Notes: generated from the sequence alone by a model not told the origin. A stretch of 64,000 bases of DNA from Haloferax denitrificans ATCC 35960 (GCF_000337795.1 NZ_AOLP01000017.1:1-64000); one strand, 5' to 3'. Shown: positions 33,092-43,456, counted from the stretch's first letter. Numbers and translations are program-made.

Positions 33092-33901
33092 ATGCAAGTT
33101 TACGGTCTGGTCGGGAATCCAGTCGGCCACTCGCTGTCGCCGCCGATGCACGAGGCGGCCTACGGGGAAACCGGTCTCGACGCGCGGTACGTCACGTTCG
33201 AACCCGCCCGCGACGACATCGCGGCGGCCGTCGACGGCGCGGACGCCCTCGGCGTCTCGGGGCTGAACGTCACCATCCCGTTCAAACGGGACGTGCTCGA
33301 ACTGGTCGACCCCGACCCGCTTGCCGAGCGCATCGGCGCGGTCAACACCATCGACTTCGGCGCGGAGACGCCGACGGGCTACAACACCGACGCGGCGGGC
33401 GTCACGCGGTCGTTCGACCGCCACGGTGTCGACCTCGACGGAGCGGACGCCGTGGTCGTCGGTGCCGGCGGGGCGGGTCGCGCCGCCGCGTTCGCCCTCG
33501 CCGACGCCGGCGCGTCGGTCCACGTCGCCAACCGGACCGCCGAGAGCGCGGTCGAACTCGCCGCGGCCGTCCCCGGCGCGACCGGCGGCGGACTCGACAC
33601 GCTCGACCGGATTCGGGAGGCGGACGTCCTCGTCAACGCGACGAGCGTCGGGATGGAATCGCCCGACGAGACGCCCGTCTCCGCGGAGTACCTCCACGGC
33701 GGCCTCGCCGTGCTCGACGCGGTCTACACGCCGCTTGAGACCCGACTGCTCCGCGAGGCGGCCGCGACCGGCGCGACCACCATCGACGGCGCGTGGATGC
33801 TCCTCCTGCAGGGCGTCGAGGCGTTCGAGCTGTGGACCGGCCGCGACGCGCCCGTCGAGGCGATGAACGCCGCGCTCCGAAGCCACCTCGAAAGCGACTG
33901 A
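33092..33901 (+). CDS. aroE: Shikimate dehydrogenase
   Basis: A 269-residue AroE that reduces 3-dehydroshikimate with NADPH in chorismate synthesis. The substrate-binding segment is [14 protein letters not shown] near residue 6. The catalytic Lys is in [12 protein letters not shown], with the Asp in [13 protein letters not shown]. The nucleotide loop is [13 protein letters not shown] and the cofactor-discriminating stretch is VANRT. The C-terminal [15 protein letters not shown] is conserved. Chorismate is the precursor used by the pab genes 950 bases downstream. Confidence 0.97.
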   Translation: MQVYGLVGNPVGHSLSPPMHEAAYGETGLDARYVTFEPARDDIAAAVDGADALGVSGLNVTIPFKRDVLELVDPDPLAERIGAVNTIDFGAETPTGYNTDAAGVTRSFDRHGVDLDGADAVVVGAGGAGRAAAFALADAGASVHVANRTAESAVELAAAVPGATGGGLDTLDRIREADVLVNATSVGMESPDETPVSAEYLHGGLAVLDAVYTPLETRLLREAAATGATTIDGAWMLLLQGVEAFELWTGRDAPVEAMNAALRSHLESD

Positions 33902-33910
33902 GGCCGCTGG

Positions 33911-33919
33911 TTTTTAAAT
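33911..33919 (+). promoter_or_regulatory. TATA element of the acidic HhH gene
   Basis: TTTTTAAATA is centred 30 bases before ATG 33946. An AGGAG sequence at about 33932 lies upstream of the expected transcript start and probably is not a ribosome site. Confidence 0.5.
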
Positions 33920-33945
33920 AACGGGATTGCATAGGAGAAGGTAAC

Positions 33946-34734
<789 letters not shown>

Positions 34735-34809
34735 CTGACGCGCGCGCCGGACGACCGAGACGGTTTTTCACCGGCCGGCGACCGCTTCCGACACCACGTA
34801 GATGCGTCG

Positions 34810-34824
34810 CGAAACCGTTTACTC
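34810..34824 (+). promoter_or_regulatory. BRE/TATA deciding the pabB start
   Basis: CGAAACC followed by GTTTACTC, centred 27 bases before ATG 34847. It lies downstream of the alternative ATG at 34802, so the shorter pabB start is favoured. Confidence 0.5.
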
Positions 34825-34846
34825 GGCGGACGGACTGGTGTGGGTA

Positions 34847-36361
34847 ATGACCGCACCGACCGTCGTCACCGACCGCGACGACTTTCGCGCGGCCGCCTCG
34901 GTCGCGCCCGCCGGCGCGCGGGTCCCCGTCGAGGTCCGCGTCGCCGTCTCGGACCCCTTCGACGCCTATCGACGCGCCCGCCGGGACGCGGGTGGCTTCT
35001 TCTACGAGACGACCGGCGGGCAACCCGGCTGGGGTGCCTTCGGCGTCGACCCCGCGGAGCGCCTGACCGCTGACGGCCCGACCGACGACGACTGGGGCGA
35101 CCCCGGCGACGACCCCGCGCCGAGCCTCGCGGCGCTCGAATCGCTCGTCGACTCGGAGACGCTCGTCCGCGGCGACTGCGACGTGCCGTACCCCTGCGGC
35201 CTGTTCGGCTGGCTCTCGTACGACGCGGCCCGCGAGCTCGAATCGCTCCCCGAGCAGACGACCGACGACCGGGGGCTTCCGCACCTGCAACTCGGCCTGT
35301 ACGACCTCGTGGCGTCGTGGGAGGAACCACGCCCCGACGACGGCGAGACGACGCTCCGCGTCACCTGCTGTCCCGCCGTCGAGGCCGACGCTGACCTCGA
35401 CGCCGTCTACGACGAAGCGCGGGCGCGGGCGACCGACCTCGCCGTCGAAGCTGTCGAGGGCGACCCCGCGCCCGTCTCCGCGCCCGTCGAGACCGACGAG
35501 GCGACGTTCGAGAGCGCCTGCGGCCGCGAGGCGTTCGCCGGCCGCGTCCGCGCCGCGAAGCGGTACGTCCGCGATGGCGACACCTTTCAGGCGAACCTCT
35601 CACAGCGACTCGTCGCGCCCGCCGCGGTCCACCCGGTGGACGCCTACGCGGCGCTCCGAGAGGTTAACCCCGCGCCGTACTCGGGATTGCTCGAACTCCC
35701 CGGCGTCGACCTCGTGAGCGCCAGTCCCGAACTCCTCTTGCGCGTCGAGGGCGACCGCCTCGTCACCGAACCCATCGCCGGCACCCGCCCGCGGGGGGCG
35801 ACGCCCGAGGAGGACGACGCGCTGGAGGCCGACCTGACGACCGACGAGAAGGAGCGCGCCGAGCACGCGATGCTCGTCGACCTCGAACGCAACGACCTCG
35901 GGAAGGTCTCCGAATACGGCTCGGTCGAGGTGACGGAGTACCGCCGCGTGGACCGCTACTCGGAGGTGATGCACCTCGTCTCGCTGGTCGAAGGGACCCG
36001 GCGCGAGGGGACCAGCCTCGCCGACGCCGTCGCCGCGGTGTTCCCCGGCGGGACCATCACGGGCGCGCCGAAGCCCCGGACGATGGAGATTATCGACGAA
36101 CTCGAAGCCACCCGGCGCGGCCCCTACACCGGGAGCATGTTCGCCGTCGGCTTCGACGACCGCGCGGTGCTGAACATCGTCATCCGGACGCTCGTCCGCT
36201 TCGGGGACGAGTACCACCTCCGCGTCGGCGCGGGCATCGTCCACGATTCGGACCCCGACAGCGAGTACGACGAGACGCTGGCGAAGGCGCGGGCGCTCGT
36301 CACCGCCATCGACGAGGCGCTCGGCGAGCGCGCGAACATGGCCGTGGGGGCAGAGCGATGA
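34847..36361 (+). CDS. pabB: Aminodeoxychorismate synthase component I (PabB)
   Basis: A 504-residue chorismate-binding enzyme that aminates chorismate, working with the PabA amidotransferase. Core motifs are [72 protein letters not shown] and [21 protein letters not shown]. TrpE looks similar; PabB is favoured because pabA and a pabC-type lyase follow with ATGA overlaps. The product is used for p-aminobenzoate and pterin cofactors. An ATG at 34802 would add 15 residues but precedes the promoter element. Confidence 0.9.
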   Translation: MTAPTVVTDRDDFRAAASVAPAGARVPVEVRVAVSDPFDAYRRARRDAGGFFYETTGGQPGWGAFGVDPAERLTADGPTDDDWGDPGDDPAPSLAALESLVDSETLVRGDCDVPYPCGLFGWLSYDAARELESLPEQTTDDRGLPHLQLGLYDLVASWEEPRPDDGETTLRVTCCPAVEADADLDAVYDEARARATDLAVEAVEGDPAPVSAPVETDEATFESACGREAFAGRVRAAKRYVRDGDTFQANLSQRLVAPAAVHPVDAYAALREVNPAPYSGLLELPGVDLVSASPELLLRVEGDRLVTEPIAGTRPRGATPEEDDALEADLTTDEKERAEHAMLVDLERNDLGKVSEYGSVEVTEYRRVDRYSEVMHLVSLVEGTRREGTSLADAVAAVFPGGTITGAPKPRTMEIIDELEATRRGPYTGSMFAVGFDDRAVLNIVIRTLVRFGDEYHLRVGAGIVHDSDPDSEYDETLAKARALVTAIDEALGERANMAVGAER

Positions 36362-37071
36362 CGCGCATCCTCGTCGTCGACAACTACGACTCGTTCGCCT
36401 ACAACCTCGTGCAGTACGTCGGCGAGGCGGTCGCGGAGGCGCGGGATGGAGACGAGAGCGCGGACGAGTGGGTGGACGGAGACGCATCGGACGACGTGCT
36501 CGTCTACCGCAACGACGCGGTCTCGGTCGACGACGTGCGCGACATCGACCCGGACGGCATCGTCGTCTCGCCCGGCCCCGGAACCCCCGCGGAGGCCGGC
36601 GTCTCGGTGTCGGTCTTCCGCGACCTCGACTACCCTACGCTCGGCGTCTGTCTCGGCCACCAGTCGCTGTGTGCCGCCCTCGGAAGCCCCGTCGGCCACG
36701 CGCCCCACGTCGTCCACGGGAAGCCCTCGCTCGTCGAACACGACGGCGCAGGGGTCTTTTCCGGCCTCCCCGACCGAATCGAGGTCGGTCGTTACCACTC
36801 GCTCGCGGTCGAACACGACGACGTACCCCCCGAGTTGGCGGTGACGGCCTACACGGTCGCAGAAGGGTCCGAACCCGGCGGTCCCGATACTGACGAGGGC
36901 GACGAACCCGCGGTCGTGATGGGCGTTCGCCACCGCGAGAAGCCCCACGTCGGCGTCCAGTTCCACCCCGAGAGCATCCTCACCGACTCGGGGAAAGACA
37001 TCGTCCGCAACTTCGTCGCGCTCGCCGCGGGCGACGGCCCGGCGGCAGAGGCGTGGGAGGGTGAGCAATGA
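36358..37071 (+). CDS. pabA: Aminodeoxychorismate synthase glutamine amidotransferase (PabA)
   Basis: A 237-residue class I glutamine amidotransferase that feeds ammonia to PabB. The start [20 protein letters not shown] is typical of PabA/TrpG. The oxyanion loop is [12 protein letters not shown], the catalytic Cys is in [10 protein letters not shown], and the His/Glu are in [11 protein letters not shown] halophile insertion of Asp/Glu residues lies around 30-40. It overlaps pabB and pabC by ATGA on both sides, indicating translational coupling. Confidence 0.93.
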   Translation: MTRILVVDNYDSFAYNLVQYVGEAVAEARDGDESADEWVDGDASDDVLVYRNDAVSVDDVRDIDPDGIVVSPGPGTPAEAGVSVSVFRDLDYPTLGVCLGHQSLCAALGSPVGHAPHVVHGKPSLVEHDGAGVFSGLPDRIEVGRYHSLAVEHDDVPPELAVTAYTVAEGSEPGGPDTDEGDEPAVVMGVRHREKPHVGVQFHPESILTDSGKDIVRNFVALAAGDGPAAEAWEGEQ

Positions 37072-38021
37072 GCGACCACGAGGTCGGAGTCGGAGACGGC
37101 GACGGCGATACCGGTGGGCGGTCGCTTCGCTACCACGTCGATGGCGAACTCGTCCCCGCCGAGTCGGCGTCGATTCCGGTCACGGACCGCGGCTTTCTCT
37201 ACGGCGACGCGGCCTTCGAGACGCTCCGCGCCTACGGCGGCGAGGTGTTCCACTGGGACGCTCACGCCGACCGGCTCGCCGAGACGTGCGACGCGCTCGG
37301 GATGGACCACGGCCTGTCCGACGCCGACCTCCGCGCGCGAATAGACGAGACGCTGGCGGCGAACGGCCTCGACGAGGCGTACGTCAGGCTCTCGGTCACC
37401 CGCGGCAGTCAGGGCGGCCGCCTCACGCCAGCCGAGGCGGTGGACCCCCGCGTCGTCGTCATCGTGGAACCGCTCGCCCGCGGCGGCCGCGGCTCCGACC
37501 CCGTGTGGGACGGCCCCGCGACGGTCCAGACGGTCAAGACCCGGCGCGTGCCGGACCGCTCGCTCCCCGCGCGGGCGAAGACGCACAACTACCTCAACGG
37601 CATTCTCGCCCGCGTCGAACTCCGGGTCACCGGCGCGGACGAGGCGCTCATGCTCGACGCCGACGGCTACGTCACCGAGGGCGCGACGAGCAACCTCTTT
37701 TTCGTCGACGACGACGCGCTCTGCACGCCGAGTCTCGACGGCCCGGTCCTTCCGGGAATCACCCGCCGCGTCGTCCTCGACCTCGCCCGACAGGAGGGAA
37801 TCCCGATTCGGGAGCGACGCTTCACGCCCGACGACGTGCGCGACGCGAACGAGGCGTTCCTCACGAACTCGACGTGGGAACTCCGGCCTGTGGAGACGGT
37901 CGACGGCATCCAAGTGGGCGACGGCCCGGTGACGAAACTGCTCTCGCGGCTCTACGACGACTACGTGGAGCGACGCCACTACGGCGGCGGCTCCGGTGGC
38001 GACGACGGCGACGAGAACTGA
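37068..38021 (+). CDS. pabC: Aminodeoxychorismate lyase / class IV aminotransferase (PabC)
   Basis: A 317-residue PLP enzyme of fold type IV. After an acidic N-terminus, VPAESASIPVTDRGFLYGDAAFETLRAY is characteristic. The PLP Lys lies in RAKTHNYLNGILARVE, the Glu in VTEGATSNLFFVDDD, and the phosphate-binding TNSTWELRPVETVDG follows. Sequence alone cannot fully separate lyase from branched-chain aminotransferase; third position in a pabB-pabA-pabC operon supports release of pyruvate to give p-aminobenzoate. Confidence 0.88.
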   Translation: MSDHEVGVGDGDGDTGGRSLRYHVDGELVPAESASIPVTDRGFLYGDAAFETLRAYGGEVFHWDAHADRLAETCDALGMDHGLSDADLRARIDETLAANGLDEAYVRLSVTRGSQGGRLTPAEAVDPRVVVIVEPLARGGRGSDPVWDGPATVQTVKTRRVPDRSLPARAKTHNYLNGILARVELRVTGADEALMLDADGYVTEGATSNLFFVDDDALCTPSLDGPVLPGITRRVVLDLARQEGIPIRERRFTPDDVRDANEAFLTNSTWELRPVETVDGIQVGDGPVTKLLSRLYDDYVERRHYGGGSGGDDGDEN

Positions 38022-38042
38022 GTCGTTCCGCCGCGCTCGGCC

Positions 38043-38468
<426 letters not shown>

Positions 38469-38545
38469 TGTGCTCTCGTTGGGTCGGGGTCGAAAATCTC
38501 CTTCGAAAGCGGTCAACTGGTGGGCGGTCGCTCTTGCTGTGAGAA

Positions 38546-38563
38546 CGGGAGGTAGAGTTGAAC
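38546..38563. repeat. 18-base near-copy of the tRNA-Met 3' end
   Basis: This segment matches 38683-38700 in the initiator tRNA (T-arm and acceptor 3' part) at 17 of 18 positions, in the same orientation, 137 bases away. It lacks a pairing acceptor 5' strand, so it is not a complete tRNA. It looks like a duplicated attachment-site core or a tRNA remnant. Confidence 0.65.
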
Positions 38564-38599
38564 CACGCGAATCTCGCTTCGCTCGATTCTCTGGTTCAA
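38558..38599. repeat. Inverted repeat TTGAACCA/TGGTTCAA with inner stem
   Basis: Perfect 8-base arms (38558-38565 and 38592-38599) enclose a second stem GAATC/GATTC (38569-38573 and 38585-38589). It overlaps the copied tRNA segment. It could form a strong hairpin on either strand. Confidence 0.65.
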
Positions 38600-38616
38600 A
38601 CCTACTGAGCTATGAG

Positions 38617-38672
38617 GCTGACCTCGTGGGTCGCGCCGAGCCGAGACTCGGCGCTCAGGAGTTGAGGTCAGC
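38617..38672. repeat. Nested inverted repeat beside tRNA-Met
   Basis: Outer 9-base arms GCTGACCTC (38617-38625) and GAGGTCAGC (38664-38672) enclose perfect 8-base arms GCGCCGAG (38633-38640) and CTCGGCGC (38647-38654). The structure lies just 3' of the tRNA on its transcribed strand, so it could act as a processing or termination structure, or be an unrecognised small RNA. Confidence 0.65.
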
Positions 38673-38679
38673 AAAACCA

Positions 38680-38754
38680 TAGCGGGAGGTAGATTTGAAC
38701 TACCGATCTCCGGGTTATGAGCCCGGCGGAATCTCCTGGCTATCCCATCCCGCT
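38680..38754 (-). tRNA. Initiator tRNA-Met (CAT)
   Basis: A 75-base tRNA read on the minus strand. The acceptor stem AGCGGGA pairs with TCCCGCT, giving A1-U72, the archaeal/eukaryotic initiator hallmark. The anticodon arm is CCGGG-CTCATAA-CCCGG with three G-C pairs by the loop, also initiator-specific. Anticodon CAT is at 38717-38719. The T arm is GGTAG-TTCAAAT-CTACC. No intron and no encoded CCA are present. Confidence 0.95.
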
Positions 38755-38814
38755 GAATCAACAAACGAGTCTGCTATTGTTAAGACTTCTGTTTCGGGAG
38801 CCGTGTGTCAATTT

Positions 38815-39282
38815 TCACCGTGAGTCGCGCTGACTCGAACGGGTCGCGACGCGCCACGTGAACAGGCTCTCTGCGACGTAGTTCAGGAGCATCGACGCGC
38901 CGATAGCGAGGGGGAGCGGGATGAGTTCCCAGAGGTCGAGCCCGGCGACCGGAATCGACAGCGGCACCTCGCCGAGCGCCCGGACGACGAGCACCTGTAC
39001 GAGCAGGCCGCCGCTCCGCACGAGGTTGGACTTCACGAAGCGCCGGACCTTCGCGGTGAGCAGGTCCGAACCGGCCCCCGCGAACGTCCAGCGGTCGTTG
39101 ATGACGAACATGACGATGATTGCGAGCTCCGCGCCCGCGAGCTTCGCGAGTTCGTTGGCGACGCCGAAAAAGACGATGAGGAGACTGCTCAGAGAGAGGT
39201 CGAACACCGCGCCGACCGCGCCCACGGAGGCGAACTTGCCGAACCGGACGCCGGACGCGAGTTCCGAGAGGCGGTCAGTCAT
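38815..39282 (-). CDS. GtrA-family membrane protein
   Basis: A 155-residue protein with four membrane helices, typical of GtrA proteins that help flip or deliver polyprenyl-linked sugars. Blocks include KFASVGAVGAVFDLSLSSLL, ELAIIVMFVINDRWTF (the conserved N-D-W-F element) and ASMLLNYVAESLFTWRV near the end. Its start overlaps the glycosyltransferase stop by 8 bases, so the two form an operon for surface glycan or glycolipid synthesis. Confidence 0.9.
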   Translation of the reverse strand: MTDRLSELASGVRFGKFASVGAVGAVFDLSLSSLLIVFFGVANELAKLAGAELAIIVMFVINDRWTFAGAGSDLLTAKVRRFVKSNLVRSGGLLVQVLVVRALGEVPLSIPVAGLDLWELIPLPLAIGASMLLNYVAESLFTWRVATRSSQRDSR

Positions 39283-40060
39283 CCGTGACCTCCGCCGAGA
39301 ACCGCTCGACGAGGCTCCGCTCGTCGCTCCGAGCGTCGAGGAGTTCGTGGAGGCGGTCCTCGCGGATCGTCCGGGCGCGGTGGCGCGACCGGAGGAGCCC
39401 GCGGGCCATCTTGAGCGTCGTGTCGACCGGCGAGACCGTCGAGTTGGGCTGGTCCTCCCAGACGACCGGCACCTCGGCCACGCGGTGGCCGAACGCGCCC
39501 GAGACGGCGATGAGTTCGATGTCCCACGCGAACCCCGACTCGTACAGGTGGGTCCGAACGTCGTTCCACGCCGCGGCGGTGACGGCCTTCGCGCCGCACT
39601 GGTAGTCGTACAGCGGGACCTCGGTCAGGTGGCGGGCCAGCCACGCGAAGCCGTCGCCGAGGTAGCGCCGCGCGACCGTCTGGTGGGAGGCGACGGTCGC
39701 GTTCGGGTGCCGGCGCGACCCCACGGCGAGGTCGGCACCGTCGCGGACGGCGGCGACGACGTCGGCCATCGATTCGGCCGGCGTGCTCCCGTCGGCGTCG
39801 GCGAACGCGAGGACGTCCGTGCGGAGCGACTCGAACCCGGCGGTGATGGCCGCGCCCTTGCCGCGGCGGGCGTCGACGGCGTTCACGTCGGCGACGGCGG
39901 GGAGGTCGTCGAGGGCGTCGAGCGTCTCTGAACGCGGCGCGTCGAGTTCGACGCGAACCGCATCGGGGTCCAGCGCCTCGACGAGGGCGTGGACGTAGGG
40001 GACCAGACGCTCGGGGTCGGGCCGATAGGCGGGGACCACCACCCCGACAGACTGCGACAT
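39275..40060 (-). CDS. Family 2 glycosyltransferase (dolichyl-phosphate sugar transferase-like)
   Basis: A 261-residue GT-A enzyme. VGVVVPAYRPDPERL starts the nucleotide-sugar fold, ARRGKGAAITAGFESLRTDVLAFADADGSTP carries the DxD-type metal motif, and GDGFAWLARHLTEVPLYDYQCGAK with GFAWDIELIAVS is characteristic of ALG5/DPM-type enzymes that load sugars on polyprenyl phosphate. ATG 40060 was chosen where homology starts. It overlaps gtrA downstream and is divergent from the DUF2298 gene. Confidence 0.9.
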   Translation of the reverse strand: MSQSVGVVVPAYRPDPERLVPYVHALVEALDPDAVRVELDAPRSETLDALDDLPAVADVNAVDARRGKGAAITAGFESLRTDVLAFADADGSTPAESMADVVAAVRDGADLAVGSRRHPNATVASHQTVARRYLGDGFAWLARHLTEVPLYDYQCGAKAVTAAAWNDVRTHLYESGFAWDIELIAVSGAFGHRVAEVPVVWEDQPNSTVSPVDTTLKMARGLLRSRHRARTIREDRLHELLDARSDERSLVERFSAEVTDD

Positions 40061-40156
40061 GCACGACCATTCACTCAATGGGGTAAAAAGCAAACCGCTC
40101 TGTGGCGCACCGGCCATCACAAAACGTATTGCATCCGCGGCGCAGTCATCGGACAG

Positions 40157-42520
40157 ATGGAGTACGCCCTCGTTGTCCGGTGGTTACTGCTGTTCGCGGC
40201 CCTCTGGGCGGTCGGTCTCCCCCTCTCGGCCCGCCTGTTCCGACGACTTCCGGGCCGCGGTGCCGGGTTCGCCCTCCCCGTCTCGCTCGTCGTCTTGACC
40301 CTCCCGGCCTACTACGTCGGCCACTTCTCGTTCGGCCCCGCCGCCCTCGTCGCCGGCGTCGGGACGCTCCTCGTCGCCTCGGCGGTCGCGGGTCTCGACC
40401 TCGGCGCGCTCCGCCGCGGCGACCTCCGACTCGCGCCGGGCCTCGACATCGACCGGCGCGCCGTCGCCGACGCGGCCGCGGTGTTCCTCGTCGCCTTCCT
40501 GTTCGCCGTGGCGCTCCGGGCGCTCGACCCGGCGGTCCACGCCGGCGGCGGCGAGAAGTTCCTCGACTTCGGCCTCCTCCAGTCGCTCGCCCGCGCGTCG
40601 GTCCTCCCGCCGGAGGACATGTGGTTCGCCGGCGAGCCGGTCCGCTACTACTACGGCGGCCACCTCGTGTCGATTCTCCTCGCGCGGCTCACCGCTACCG
40701 ACCCGTCGTTCGCCTACAACCTCGCGCTCGCCGGCTTCTTCGGCCTCCTCGTCACCGCGGCGTTCGAACTCGGACGGGGCGTCGCGACCGCCGCGGGCGC
40801 GAACGGCCGGCTCGCCGGCCTGCTTTCGGCGTTCTTCGTCGGCTTCGCCAGCAACCTCGTCACCGCGGGGCGCTTCCTCCTCGCCGCGCTCCCCGAGGGG
40901 CTCCGCCGCCCCGTCGCGCAGGCCGTCGCCGAGCGCTCGCAGTACACCGTCTCGCAGGTGCTCGCGGGCACGTCGAGCTTCTCGTACTGGGACGCGAGCC
41001 GCGTGATTCCGGGCACCATCAACGAGTTCCCGCTTTTCGCGTGGCTCAACGGCGACCTCCACGCCCACATGATGGGCACGCCGTTCCTCCTCCTCGCGGC
41101 CGGCCTCGCCTTCGCGTACTTCCGGACGCCGGAGGAGGCGGTCGGCGAGCGCCGACTCCTCGTCGCCGCGACGACGCTCGTCGGCGCGCTCCAAGTCATC
41201 GTCGACACGTGGAGCTTCCCGTCGGTGTTCGGCGTGCTGTTCCTCGGGACGGTCTTCGCGCCCGCACGCCCGTGGACGTTATTTCCCGGTCGGGAGCGCG
41301 TTCGCTCGGTCGTCGGCGACAGCCCAGTCGCCGGTGAAGTGGCCCGCCTCGTCGGCGCGGCCGCGGCGGTCGGGCTCGCGGGCGTCGCCGCCGCCGGCCT
41401 CGCCAGTCCGTTCCTCCTCGGCGCGGTCGCGGGCGGGGGAAGCGCCCGGACGGTCGAGCTTCTGTCGCCCGACCAGCGAAGCGGGTTCGGCGCGCTGGCG
41501 CTCGTCCACGGGGCGTTCCTCGCGGCGTTCGCGGGCTACTACGTCCGCCGCCTCGGGGGGCAGAACGGACTCGGCGGGCGCGAGTGGGCCGTCCTCATCG
41601 GGAGCGTCGCGGCGCTGACCGTCGTCGCGGCCGCCCAGTCGTTTGCCGCGCTCGCGCTCGTCGCGCCCCTCGTCGCCGTCGGCTGGGTGCTCCTCCGGTT
41701 CGCCGACGACCCGCGGTTCGAGACGGTGCTCGTCGTCGCCGGCGCGGGCCTCGTGACGCTCGTCGAACTCGTCTACGTGAACGAGCAGGCCGGCCCCGGT
41801 CGGATGAACACGGTGTTCAAGACGTACATGCAGGTCTGGGTGCTCTGGGGGAGCGCGATGGGAGCCGTGTTGGCCGGCTTCGTCGGCGACGCGGTCGCCG
41901 CGAGCGACGTGTCGCTCCCGAGGGTCGACCTCGGCGTCCGCGGGGGCGCGGTCAGCGCCGTCGGCGTCGGCTTCGTCGTCCTCCTCGTCGCCTCCACGTC
42001 GGTGTACGGGGGGCTGGCCGTCGCCGACCACACCGGCTCGCCCAGAGAGGAGGAGACGCTGGACGCGACGGCCTTCGCGGAGTGGCGGCACGGAAACGAG
42101 TCGACGGCCATCGCGTGGCTCGACGAGACCGTCGAGGGCAACCCGACGATGCTCACCGCGCCGGGGACGACGTGGTCCGAGACGGTGACAGACGAGCGCG
42201 AGACCGTCATGTACGGCTGGCGCGGGAACCCCGAATCGAGCCTGACGGGCGTGCCGACGGTCGCCGGCTGGGCGCACGAAGTCGGCTACCGCGGCCCCGA
42301 GGCGTACTACGACCGCGTGCGCGACGTGGACGCGATGTACGTCGGAAACGAGTCGACGCGGGCGCGGCTCATCGAGCAGTACGACGTGCAGTACGTGTGG
42401 GTCGGACCGGGCGAGCGCGCCCGCTACGGGGAGATAGAGACGGACGTGGCGTGGCTGACGCCGGTCCACCGGTCGGGGTCGGTCGCGGTCTACGAGGTAG
42501 AAGAAGCGAGACTACCTTAG
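40157..42520 (+). CDS. DUF2298 (YYY-type) large membrane protein, GT-C-like
   Basis: A 787-residue protein with about 14-16 membrane helices and a soluble C-terminal domain of about 130 residues. Family hallmarks are FAGEPVRYYYGGHLVSILLA near residue 155 and INEFPLFAWLNGDLHAHMMG near 290, whose acidic loops resemble active sites of GT-C glycosyltransferases. EQAGPGRMNTVFKTYMQVW near residue 545 is a third conserved block. ATG 40157 is supported by a TATA-like element 26 bases upstream. The substrate is unknown; the neighbouring GT2 and GtrA suggest a lipid-linked sugar pathway. Its stop overlaps that of a convergent gene. Confidence 0.88.
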   Translation: MEYALVVRWLLLFAALWAVGLPLSARLFRRLPGRGAGFALPVSLVVLTLPAYYVGHFSFGPAALVAGVGTLLVASAVAGLDLGALRRGDLRLAPGLDIDRRAVADAAAVFLVAFLFAVALRALDPAVHAGGGEKFLDFGLLQSLARASVLPPEDMWFAGEPVRYYYGGHLVSILLARLTATDPSFAYNLALAGFFGLLVTAAFELGRGVATAAGANGRLAGLLSAFFVGFASNLVTAGRFLLAALPEGLRRPVAQAVAERSQYTVSQVLAGTSSFSYWDASRVIPGTINEFPLFAWLNGDLHAHMMGTPFLLLAAGLAFAYFRTPEEAVGERRLLVAATTLVGALQVIVDTWSFPSVFGVLFLGTVFAPARPWTLFPGRERVRSVVGDSPVAGEVARLVGAAAAVGLAGVAAAGLASPFLLGAVAGGGSARTVELLSPDQRSGFGALALVHGAFLAAFAGYYVRRLGGQNGLGGREWAVLIGSVAALTVVAAAQSFAALALVAPLVAVGWVLLRFADDPRFETVLVVAGAGLVTLVELVYVNEQAGPGRMNTVFKTYMQVWVLWGSAMGAVLAGFVGDAVAASDVSLPRVDLGVRGGAVSAVGVGFVVLLVASTSVYGGLAVADHTGSPREEETLDATAFAEWRHGNESTAIAWLDETVEGNPTMLTAPGTTWSETVTDERETVMYGWRGNPESSLTGVPTVAGWAHEVGYRGPEAYYDRVRDVDAMYVGNESTRARLIEQYDVQYVWVGPGERARYGEIETDVAWLTPVHRSGSVAVYEVEEARLP

Positions 42521-42777
42521 GCCGCGCCGCGCTCGCGGACGACCTCGACGGCCTCGGCGTCGACGCCCTCGGTTTCGAGCCAGTGCGGGACGAACTCGCG
42601 CTTTTCGAACGCCTCGCGCTCGTCTTCGGTGCCGACGGTGCACCACAGCTGGACGCGGTCGGGACCGTGCCAGTCGCCCTGTCGGTCGACGGAAAACAGG
42701 ACGTACTCCTCGCCGTCGTGCTCGATGACGCCGTCGCGCCGGACGCCGGGGTCGCCGTGGATGATGAGCTTCTTCAT
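42517..42777 (-). CDS. Small haloarchaeal protein (HAH_0734-type)
   Basis: An 86-residue acidic soluble protein with a compact beta-rich start (MKKLIIHGDPGVRRDGVIEH, EEYVLFSVDRQGDWHGPDRV, QLWCTVGTEDEREAF). I recall it as a conserved haloarchaeal family with no known function. Its TAA shares three bases with the convergent DUF2298 stop. TATA-like GATTAAGC at about 42796-42804 supports ATG 42777. Confidence 0.8.
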   Translation of the reverse strand: MKKLIIHGDPGVRRDGVIEHDGEEYVLFSVDRQGDWHGPDRVQLWCTVGTEDEREAFEKREFVPHWLETEGVDAEAVEVVRERGAA

Positions 42778-42976
42778 GTGCCGGGATTGGCACAGTCACC
42801 GCTTAATCGCTTCGGCTTCGGACGTGCCCCGCGAGACGGGGGCGTCGCGGTCGTCCCTCTCCGTGGCCTGCCCACACGTAACACGGTGAACGCCCGGTCG
42901 CGGCGGGTTCAGGCGCCGCGTCGAACCAAACGGGTTTTAACGGGCCACACCAAAACCCACCACAAGGTCGATATCT

Positions 42977-43258
42977 ATGCAGATGCCACGCCGTTTCAAC
43001 ACGTACTGCCCGAACTGCAAGGGACACCACGAACACGAAGTGGAGAAAGTCCGGACGGGACGCCCGACCGGGATGAAGTGGAACGCCCGTCAGACGCGAC
43101 GCGGCAAGGCCACTATCGGTAACGCCGGTAAGTTCTCCAAGGTCCCCGGTGGCGACAAGCCGACGAAGAAGACCCACCTGAAGTACATCTGCTCCGACTG
43201 CGGCAAGGCCCACATGCGCGAGGGCTGGCGCGCCGGTCGCCTGGAGTTCCAGGAGTAA
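42977..43258 (+). CDS. rpl44e: 50S ribosomal protein L44e
   Basis: A 93-residue ribosomal protein with a zinc ribbon ([19 protein letters not shown]) and the conserved segments [16 protein letters not shown] and [13 protein letters not shown]. It lies near the tRNA exit site in archaeal ribosomes. First gene of the translation cluster; TATA GGTTTTAA (about 42933-42940) gives a leader of about 14 bases. The ATG six bases downstream is an alternative start. Confidence 0.97.
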   Translation: MQMPRRFNTYCPNCKGHHEHEVEKVRTGRPTGMKWNARQTRRGKATIGNAGKFSKVPGGDKPTKKTHLKYICSDCGKAHMREGWRAGRLEFQE

Positions 43259-43261
43259 ATC

Positions 43262-43456
43262 ATGGCAGGAAACTTCTACAAGGTCGCGTGTAGCGACTGC
43301 GAGAACGAACAGGTCGTCTTCGGAAAGGCCTCCTCGGTCGTCAACTGCGCCGTCTGCGGGACGACCCTCGCCACGCCGACCGGCGGCAACGCCGAGTTCC
43401 ACGGCGAGGTCGTCGAGACGGTCGAGCGTCGCGACAGCGACGAACTTGAGGCGTAA
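43262..43456 (+). CDS. rps27e: 30S ribosomal protein S27e
   Basis: A 64-residue zinc-ribbon ribosomal protein (VACSDCENEQ, VNCAVCGTTLA). Length is normal for archaea. It begins three bases after rpl44e; the pair is conserved across archaea. Confidence 0.97.
   Translation: MAGNFYKVACSDCENEQVVFGKASSVVNCAVCGTTLATPTGGNAEFHGEVVETVERRDSDELEA

Noticed and set aside
32921-33886. Extension of the antiporter frame over aroE
   Set aside because: Antisense to aroE, which has all catalytic motifs; the exchanger starts at ATG 32920 with its own TATA.
38531-38640. Second complete tRNA gene near the initiator tRNA
   Set aside because: The T-arm-like and acceptor 3' parts exist, but no matching acceptor 5' strand or clean cloverleaf was found; it is kept only as a repeat/remnant.
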